Positions 16,912-22,253 of a stretch of 24,771 nt of DNA are shown here, piece by piece. Origin of the DNA: a virus; the IMG/VR virus record IMGVR_UViG_3300043429_000169, positions 1 through 24,771 of that record; one strand, written 5' to 3'. The notes under the pieces are model-generated. The model had not been told where the DNA came from and made no database searches. It worked only from the letters and a program-made list of their open reading frames with translations. Position 1 is the first letter of the stretch; each line of letters begins with the position of its first letter. A program made the translations under genes and the position numbers.

Positions 16912-17275
16912 TCAACCACGAGTCAAACATAGATGAGTTAGCGACTAGAAGCTTAGCATTACCTTCTGAGTATGATAGGGTATCATCAGGATTTAACTTG
17001 CTTACGTCAACAAGCAGAAGTTGCTCTAAGTAAGAGTACTTTAGGCCCTTCCAATCCTTTACAACTGCGTTAGTAAATTCATCAATAAACTTCTCGTCAT
17101 TAAGAACTTCCTGAGGCTGACGAGTTTTCTTGTCAATTACCTTTTCAACGCAGCGGTTTCTTAAAGCTAGAAGCTCTTTTCTTGATAGACTGGCTACTTT
17201 TACCGAAAAGTCATCAAAGCCTGGATACTCTACCCATACTTCCTTGACGTCTACCATAAGCTTACTTAGTTCCAT
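16829..17275 (-). CDS. Tail assembly chaperone, upstream (G-like) frame
   Basis: This 148-aa acidic helical protein, MELSKLMVDVKEVWVEYPGF onward, ends ...NEVVFDLDNFRSPTERGAVEPTGKVAQ. It lies between a tube-type gene and the tape measure, the standard place of lambda G-like chaperones. An AAGGAG site precedes ATG 17275. The last 83 bases overlap the next ORF, consistent with two products: a short form ending at 16829 and a longer fused form from ribosomes that shift to the +1 frame. Chaperones of this type coat the tape measure and bring in tube subunits but are absent from the finished virion. No sequence search was possible; the assignment rests on order, size, overlap and the character of both halves. 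Confidence 0.82.
   Translation of the reverse strand: MELSKLMVDVKEVWVEYPGFDDFSVKVASLSRKELLALRNRCVEKVIDKKTRQPQEVLNDEKFIDEFTNAVVKDWKGLKYSYLEQLLLVDVSKLNPDDTLSYSEGNAKLLVANSSMFDSWLNEVVFDLDNFRSPTERGAVEPTGKVAQ
16880..16885 (-). promoter_or_regulatory. Candidate +1 programmed frameshift site (UUU-CGU) in the tail chaperone
   Basis: In the upstream chaperone frame the codons ...AAC TTT CGT AGC... occur at 16885-16880 and following. A +1 slip of tRNA-Phe from UUU to UUC would continue as GTA GCC CAA CAG AAA, giving ...FDLDNFVAQQKEELW... UUU CGU is the heptad core used for +1 shifting in influenza PA-X. The shift must occur within 16911-16829, between the last TGA of the new frame and the TAG of the old one. 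An alternative is AAA-G at 16843-16840 (tRNA-Lys moving AAA to AAG). Confidence 0.55.
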
Positions 17276-17284
17276 ATATTCTCC

Positions 17285-18160
17285 TTAATTATAAATTAAA
17301 ACACTTGACAGAGAAGCTGGGTTATCAGTCATTCTAAAGTCATAAGACTTTGTTAGTACTTCACCAACTTCTAATCTATTTGTAAATATAGCGTTTGAAA
17401 TAGAAACATTTAATGTTCTATCCGCTTTTATGGTTATTGGAACAGTTCCCCAGGTCTGCACAGCAGAGTCCTGCATAAACTGTTGAATTGACCCAGATAG
17501 TGTTCGGCCCTCTAAAACAAAGCTAGTAGGATAAATGGTATTACTGCTGTCTGTAACATTTAATGAAGCTTGTACAGTATCATTTTTAATCCAACTAATG
17601 TTATTTTGAAGCGAAAGAGTTACCTGGGATACTGAGTCTAATGTGCTACCGTTAACGGTAACTTTGAAAGACTTTATTGAATTTGGGGTACTGCCAGTTC
17701 TTATTTGTAAGGTTCCGGGTATTGCATAAGCGTTATCCCCAATTCTATATAATTTACTGGCAGACCCGTTAACAGCCAGTGTCAAGACACTAGCCATGGA
17801 CATATTGAATTGGCCTTCTTCGAGCACACACTTCTCTAACTTATATGTATCAGTTTCTGTTCTAGCGTATAGATCGAAGAAATTAATGCCATAAGTAGCC
17901 GAGTATCCAGTAAGAAGGTCAAATACTATTCTCAGATCATTCTCTAGAATGAGAGGCATAGTAAATGAAAAAGAGGCAGCGTTAGCTTTAACGATTGTAG
18001 CTCTATCAAAGTTATTTGCTTGCGAATGTAGTGTTTTTACTGGATTTGATTCTTCTGAGAAGGTTTGTGAAAAATTGATATCTGGATAAATGTCGAGGGA
18101 GTATCGTAGCCCGTTATAAACTAAAAATAAATCTAGATTTTGCTTGAAATTATACGGCAT
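17285..18160 (-). CDS. Second tail-tube-like protein
   Basis: This 291-aa, all-beta protein lies between the terminator/promoter region and the chaperone genes, where lambda-like phages keep their tube gene. The segment at residues about 160-235 (VTLSLQNNISWIKNDT, then FVLEGRTLSGSIQQFM) parallels the major tail protein's 'SITISNNITFL ... TGTRTISGTFTCYL', suggesting a shared tube fold and divergence from a common ancestor. There is no inserted Ig-like pair. The start has the strongest ribosome site in the window (GGAGGGAG at 18171-18164) and is served by its own promoter. It could be a second tube subunit, the tip-proximal tube initiator ring, or a tube-associated minor protein. The gene is certain, the tube assignment moderate. 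Confidence 0.7.
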   Translation of the reverse strand: MPYNFKQNLDLFLVYNGLRYSLDIYPDINFSQTFSEESNPVKTLHSQANNFDRATIVKANAASFSFTMPLILENDLRIVFDLLTGYSATYGINFFDLYARTETDTYKLEKCVLEEGQFNMSMASVLTLAVNGSASKLYRIGDNAYAIPGTLQIRTGSTPNSIKSFKVTVNGSTLDSVSQVTLSLQNNISWIKNDTVQASLNVTDSSNTIYPTSFVLEGRTLSGSIQQFMQDSAVQTWGTVPITIKADRTLNVSISNAIFTNRLEVGEVLTKSYDFRMTDNPASLSSVLIYN

Positions 18161-18181
18161 GATCTCCCTCCATTAATCTTG

Positions 18182-18210
18182 AGTATAGCAGTAAGAGCAT
18201 ACTATGTCAA
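18182..18210 (-). promoter_or_regulatory. Strong sigma70-type promoter for the downstream tail genes
   Basis: On the minus strand TTGACA (18210-18205) is separated by exactly 17 bases from TATACT (18187-18182). This gives a perfect -35, a five-of-six -10 and ideal spacing. A/T-rich sequence lies upstream of the -35. The predicted start near 18175 leaves a leader of about 15 bases that contains the GGAGGGAG ribosome site of the 291-aa gene. It lies directly downstream of an intrinsic terminator, so it re-starts transcription for the tail module. Confidence 0.85.
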
Positions 18211-18228
18211 GGATTATTTTACTAAAAG

Positions 18229-18251
18229 GCCCCCGAAAAGATTTCGGGGGC
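18229..18251 (-). terminator. Intrinsic terminator after the major tail protein gene
   Basis: This is a perfect 10-bp stem (GCCCCCGAAA pairing with TTTCGGGGGC) with a three-base loop. On the minus strand it is followed by a short CTTTTAG tract. It begins 8 bases after the end of the major tail protein gene. The U-run is only four bases, so termination may be partial. The other orientation has no T-run. Confidence 0.8.
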
Positions 18252-18258
18252 ACAGTAT

Positions 18259-19935
18259 TTAGATAGCAGGTCCTGCGTAACGAACCTTAGAGATTTCGTC
18301 AGCTGAACTGATTGTTGTAGGCAGCGCGTGCCAGTTAACTTCTGTAGAAATAACGTCGTCGAATGTAACGCTAGGAATTTCTAAGTGAGCTTGTGGGAAC
18401 GAGAACTGAACACCAGGAGGGTTAGGAACGTTACCACCACCTCCACCGACATAGAAGTCAAGAGCAAACTGGTTAGTAACCGTAGTTAGGCCCTTTTCTA
18501 GTAGGTCTTGGAACAGGTCGATCGATCCATTAGCAACTTCATCTAGGTAGCAGGTGAACGTTCCGGAGATTGTTCTAGTACCAGTTACGTGTCCAATAGG
18601 CTTATTAACAACACCAAGAACTTCAGGAGTTAGGAAGGTGATGTTATTTGAGATCGTAATAGATCCTCCGGTTAGCGTTAGAGCGTAAGTAGTAGTAGTT
18701 GGGCTACTTGCTACCGCGCTAACAGCCGTTAGACGGTTTCTGATGAAGTTATTCGAAGCTGTAATTCCCTGAGTACCGGCAGTTGTACCATTGAAGGCAC
18801 CTAGTTCGTTCATTGCCGAACCCATTCCACCCCAAGAAATTGTAGAAATTCCTTCAATATCGAAGCTGATTGAGCATTCGTTAACAACGGCGTCGGATAC
18901 CTTGTAGATAGTAGTTGTACCACCATCAGTTCCACCAACGAAGTTACGGCTAGCTACCTTATTTCCGCCTAGAACATAGTAAAGGTCGAATGTTCCAAGG
19001 TTAACTGAGTTCGAGTTGCTGAATCCGAAGTCTAGGTTGCTTGCGCCACGAGTTGTACCAAGGGCCCATGAAGTAACTAGAGTTGATCCGCTTCCTGATG
19101 TAACAGCAGCATTTCGGCCGATTAGGTTAGCCCATAGTGGCTCTTCAATGGCATACTGGTTGCCGTTTGAAGCCTTATAAGGACGAACATAAGTATCGAA
19201 GCTCCACTCAGTTGGGTTAACAGCGTTGTTGAACATCTGACGACCACGACGGCTGATACCGGCGGCGCTAGTCATTTCGTTCAGTGTAATTTCACTAGTT
19301 GCAGTACCCTGAGAAGCTGAGTATCCAGCTAGAACGGGGACTTCCCACATATTGGTCTTTACGACCTTAATAGAGCTTGGAGTACTAATTGTGCCTGTGG
19401 CGGCACTGGCGACTGTGAATGCTGTGGTTGAGGTAATACTTGCAACTAGGTAAACACCATTTAGCGAAAGCGATCCGGTATCAGTTACACCATAGACGCT
19501 TACTAGGTCACCTGCTTGGAAGTTGTGAGTTGCTGTAAACGAAGCAGTTGTTCCGTTTAGCGTTACTGCGGTTGGAGTTACATACGAATCCAGTGCTGCA
19601 ATATAGTACCCTGCTGATGGTGTACCTGTAATAGTAATTGGAACAGGTGTAGCAGCAATAGCGTCAGCGTACGAAGCAGCAAACTTAAGTGTTGTGGTTG
19701 AAATAACAATAGCATATAAAATTGTAGCTACAGTTGATGATAGACCAGTAACACCTGTACCTACTGTAACCATAACACGGTCACCATTAGAAAGTCCGTG
19801 AGCAAGTGCTGTAGTTACAGTGTTTGATGCAATTAGAGTAGCCGATACGTTAATTGGCCTACCCTGAGATTGTCCTAGATAAACTTTGGTATCTCTGTTG
19901 AAAAATAGATTACTAGCGCCTTCTGCAATTGGCAT
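18259..19935 (-). CDS. Major tail (tube) protein with an inserted pair of Ig-like modules
   Basis: This 558-aa protein starts MPIAEGASNLFFNRDTKVYLG, a tube-protein-like opening. At about residue 195 it continues the tube core with NMWEVPVLAGYSASQGTATSE and 'ITLNEMTSAAGISRRGRQMF'. Between them, residues about 30-193 hold two beta modules. The first has 'LAHGLSNGDRVMVTVGTGV' and the second 'THNFQAGDLVSVYGV ... NGVYLVASITSTTAFTV'. These look like surface-exposed decorations of the kind inserted in many phage tube and capsid proteins. The C-terminal half has the strand SGTFTCYLDEVANGSIDLFQDLL. Codon choice is more G/C-rich at third positions than in the fibre genes, as expected for an abundant protein. 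AGGAG lies upstream of ATG 19935. It forms the tail tube around the tape measure. Confidence 0.85.
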   Translation of the reverse strand: MPIAEGASNLFFNRDTKVYLGQSQGRPINVSATLIASNTVTTALAHGLSNGDRVMVTVGTGVTGLSSTVATILYAIVISTTTLKFAASYADAIAATPVPITITGTPSAGYYIAALDSYVTPTAVTLNGTTASFTATHNFQAGDLVSVYGVTDTGSLSLNGVYLVASITSTTAFTVASAATGTISTPSSIKVVKTNMWEVPVLAGYSASQGTATSEITLNEMTSAAGISRRGRQMFNNAVNPTEWSFDTYVRPYKASNGNQYAIEEPLWANLIGRNAAVTSGSGSTLVTSWALGTTRGASNLDFGFSNSNSVNLGTFDLYYVLGGNKVASRNFVGGTDGGTTTIYKVSDAVVNECSISFDIEGISTISWGGMGSAMNELGAFNGTTAGTQGITASNNFIRNRLTAVSAVASSPTTTTYALTLTGGSITISNNITFLTPEVLGVVNKPIGHVTGTRTISGTFTCYLDEVANGSIDLFQDLLEKGLTTVTNQFALDFYVGGGGGNVPNPPGVQFSFPQAHLEIPSVTFDDVISTEVNWHALPTTISSADEISKVRYAGPAI

Positions 19936-19999
19936 TGGCTTCTCCTATAAGACTTGAAAAGTCGTAACTCTTGAACCTTTGTTCGTGGTTATGAATTTT

Positions 20000-20443
20000 C
20001 TAATATCTAACCTCTAGCTGGATTTCTCCTACACCATGAGGTTCTAAGGCACCTTCGTCAGTATCAATACCGACTATGGTTATTTGTTGAGTATATTGTT
20101 GCGCTCCATTGGAATCGAAATATGCCAATCTACTGTTTTGTTCTATCACAGTTTCAACATCCTCAAGGAGCGCTTCCAGGCCATCTAAAGGATTTTCCTC
20201 CCTTACATAACACCGGACGGTAACAGTCATAAATCTATCTTTATAACCACCACCTTGATATTGTCTTGTTTCGGCTCCTGGACTTAAGTGTACAGCAGGA
20301 AACTCTTCTATTTCGTCCCAAAATTTAAGTCTGGGAGATACACTAGAAACGGCCGTACGATATTCCCCGGAACCGTCAATCTTTGCAATCTCATCTGCAA
20401 GAGCACGCACTATAGCCATTCTTCTAGATGTGTATACTCTCAT
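20000..20443 (-). CDS. Tail terminator-like protein
   Basis: This 147-aa protein sits between the neck genes and the tube gene, the position of lambda U-type terminators that cap the growing tube and join it to the head. Visible features are an N-terminal helix (MAIVRALADEIAKI), the central segment 'FWDEIEEFPAVHLSPGAETRQY', then KDRFMTVTVRCYVREENPLDGLEALLEDVETVI, a strand-helix layout common to this family. Its C-terminal strand reads HGVGEIQLEVRY. Its ATG overlaps the stop of the upstream gene by one base (TAATG), with AGGAG upstream. The 64 bases between this gene and the tube gene hold only a 5-bp hairpin and the tube gene's ribosome site; I see no credible terminator or promoter. Confidence 0.8.
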   Translation of the reverse strand: MRVYTSRRMAIVRALADEIAKIDGSGEYRTAVSSVSPRLKFWDEIEEFPAVHLSPGAETRQYQGGGYKDRFMTVTVRCYVREENPLDGLEALLEDVETVIEQNSRLAYFDSNGAQQYTQQITIVGIDTDEGALEPHGVGEIQLEVRY

Positions 20444-21627
20444 TAAATTCTCCTAGTGTAAAATCTAGCTTCCATAGCTGATCTAGCAATAGCACGAACG
20501 GACTCGTCAATGATTACACGAGGATTGCGTGCTGGTGTATACAGGCGGCCACCGGGCTCAAAGACCTGATACGGGTACTTTTGATAGGTAAAGGATAGCG
20601 TAATACTATTGGGATTTTGTACCTGAGAAACTACTCGGGCACTCTCAGCAAAACGTCCCGTTCTATAAACTAGCCTAGGGTAAGTCATTCGCTTACGAAT
20701 TTCCTCAGGAAGCTTCTTATTAATTAAAGCAATTAGATTTATAGAAGATTTTCTAGGCTTTTTTACTGGAATATCTAAAGACACTTGAGTAACTTTTGGC
20801 TTCTTTGTAGTTTTAACGCTTGCAGTTGCAGCCTTTAGATCAGGTTTTTCACCTTTGCCATTTAAAGCAATTTGAATAGTTTTAGAAACTCGTCTAGCTT
20901 GGGAGTCAGAGCCTGCTTGCGTTGCCCAGTCTCTACTAGCAATGAACTTCTCAATTCCCTGTATAACTTCTTGCTTCTTTTCTTTATCTTCTACCTTGCT
21001 TCTATTTACAGAAGCAGACTCTAGTTCTACGCGAACATTAAATACTTTGTTACCTTTTCTGTCATAATGACTAGAAATAGTATACATATCCGATATACTA
21101 GGAATTGAAGATATTAAAGGAGCTTTAAAAGTTTGGGCGGCTTTACTTTCTTCTAAAAGTTTGCCTGTTTGTAGCTCACCAATAGACTTATGGTGCCCCG
21201 TATCTAGGAAATTATCGGACTCAATATTGGAAGAGAACATTTCATTAACTTTAGCCAGAAGCATGTCTCTAGCATCTTTTGTAATGATGTCTCTAATTCT
21301 ATCAAAGTTGCTTAAAAGTCCGGAAGCATGAACATAAAGTACGTCCCCTATAAGTTCTACTTCAGTAACTCCTTCATATCTAGGACTGTTCTTTCTAGTG
21401 ACTGCACTACGAACAATCATTTGAAAGGCCTCGTGCGCTAATCTATCTAGAATACCTGCACGACCTCGTATACTAAATCCTTCCGCTTTAATCTGATTTA
21501 TTAACTGACTATAAATTCCAGTTCTACTAACCACAAGCGTATGTGGAAAAGCGTCTGCAGTTTTTCTATAACTTTCAACGTCCTCTTTTAGAGCAGATAC
21601 CAGTTTTTGAAGATCAGCTTTTGCCAT
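20443..21627 (-). CDS. Neck / tail-completion candidate, 394 aa
   Basis: This basic 394-aa protein lies between the head-tail connector and the tail terminator. The C-terminal part (residues about 315-394, TYPRLVYRTGRFAESARVV then 'YPYQVFEPGGRLYTPARNPRVIIDESVRAIA') resembles the small HK97-gp10-like/tail-completion fold, with 'R-T-G-R-x-A-x-S', a Y-P-Y turn and a closing helix. The N-terminal 250 residues are unusual for the family, which is normally about 120-150 aa. A Lys-rich segment near residues 270-300 looks like a linker. It may therefore be a fusion of a head-closure domain with a tail-completion domain, which would account for the absence of separate head-closure genes in this interval. 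Start ATG 21627 directly abuts the upstream stop. Confidence 0.65.
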   Translation of the reverse strand: MAKADLQKLVSALKEDVESYRKTADAFPHTLVVSRTGIYSQLINQIKAEGFSIRGRAGILDRLAHEAFQMIVRSAVTRKNSPRYEGVTEVELIGDVLYVHASGLLSNFDRIRDIITKDARDMLLAKVNEMFSSNIESDNFLDTGHHKSIGELQTGKLLEESKAAQTFKAPLISSIPSISDMYTISSHYDRKGNKVFNVRVELESASVNRSKVEDKEKKQEVIQGIEKFIASRDWATQAGSDSQARRVSKTIQIALNGKGEKPDLKAATASVKTTKKPKVTQVSLDIPVKKPRKSSINLIALINKKLPEEIRKRMTYPRLVYRTGRFAESARVVSQVQNPNSITLSFTYQKYPYQVFEPGGRLYTPARNPRVIIDESVRAIARSAMEARFYTRRI

Positions 21628-22203
21628 TTATTGCCTATACAGGTCTAAAACTCGCTTAATATGATCCGGGAACGCAGCACCACCAGTAATTCCTTTTGAC
21701 ATAGAACCCTGCATTGTGGTAGTTCCGATAGACCTAGATGTTTTATAATCTTCCTTGAAATAGTAGTTAACTAGATCAATTGTAGCTAGTTTAAGATCTT
21801 CCGGGCAGGTACTAAAGCCTGCCTTATAAGTAATCACTACGGACCCAGGCCCCTCCATGAAGGAAACAAAGTCTCCCGCAGAGAGTCTCCAAACTGTGTC
21901 AGTAGATTTATCTAAGTAGTAATCCGTGGCTCCTAAAGTTACATATGGGCTAGATACACTATCGCGTTCAGCTACACTAGTAATGGATACTACGGGAGTT
22001 TCTCTTAGTTGAAGCGACTTGCGCTCCCAAGTAATAGTAAATTCTTCTACTAGGTCAGTAGCATAGTAATCTACAAAGCTTCTATTACAATATGTTTTTA
22101 TAAGTTGGCTTACTGAAGTTATTAAAGGAGTTATCTTTGAATCCTCTGTAAATCCAGCAATCCCCTTATAGGTTTTATAATCCTCTAAAGTTATTAAATT
22201 CAT
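21628..22203 (-). CDS. Head-tail connector (HK97 gp6-like adaptor)
   Basis: This 191-aa protein has the layout of the gp6-like connector family. It opens MNLITLEDYKTYKGIAGFTE, with a helix carrying SKITPLITSVSQLIKTYCNR. A beta-rich middle follows ('LRETPVVSITSV', 'YYLDKSTDTVWRLSAGDF', 'GSVVITYKAGFSTCPEDL'), and then a closing helix 'LKLATIDLVNYYFKEDY'. The P-V-V-S-I-x-S-V and Y-x-A-G-(F/Y)-x-x-x-P-x-D-L elements are hallmarks of these proteins. They form a ring under the portal and link it to the tail. The gene directly follows the capsid gene and precedes the neck gene, the normal order. AGGAG lies five bases before ATG 22203. An upstream hairpin may lower its expression relative to the capsid. 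Confidence 0.88.
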   Translation of the reverse strand: MNLITLEDYKTYKGIAGFTEDSKITPLITSVSQLIKTYCNRSFVDYYATDLVEEFTITWERKSLQLRETPVVSITSVAERDSVSSPYVTLGATDYYLDKSTDTVWRLSAGDFVSFMEGPGSVVITYKAGFSTCPEDLKLATIDLVNYYFKEDYKTSRSIGTTTMQGSMSKGITGGAAFPDHIKRVLDLYRQ

Positions 22204-22219
22204 GTCACTCCTAAGAAAT

Positions 22220-22247
22220 GAGGGGGAGTTTATTCAAACTCCCCCTC
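22220..22247 (-). terminator. 12-bp hairpin between capsid and connector genes
   Basis: This is a perfect inverted repeat (22220-22231 with 22236-22247) with a four-base loop, lying between the capsid stop and the next ribosome site. The strand downstream reads ATTTCTT, not a true U-run. It is therefore probably an attenuating terminator or an mRNA-stabilising/processing structure that lets the capsid be made in excess of the connector. Confidence 0.65.
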
Positions 22248-22253
22248 CAACTA

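Noticed and set aside
19936-19999. Promoter or terminator between the tail terminator and major tail genes
   Set aside because: Only a 5-bp hairpin (GACTT/AAGTC) and poorly matching, badly spaced -35/-10 hexamers are present.
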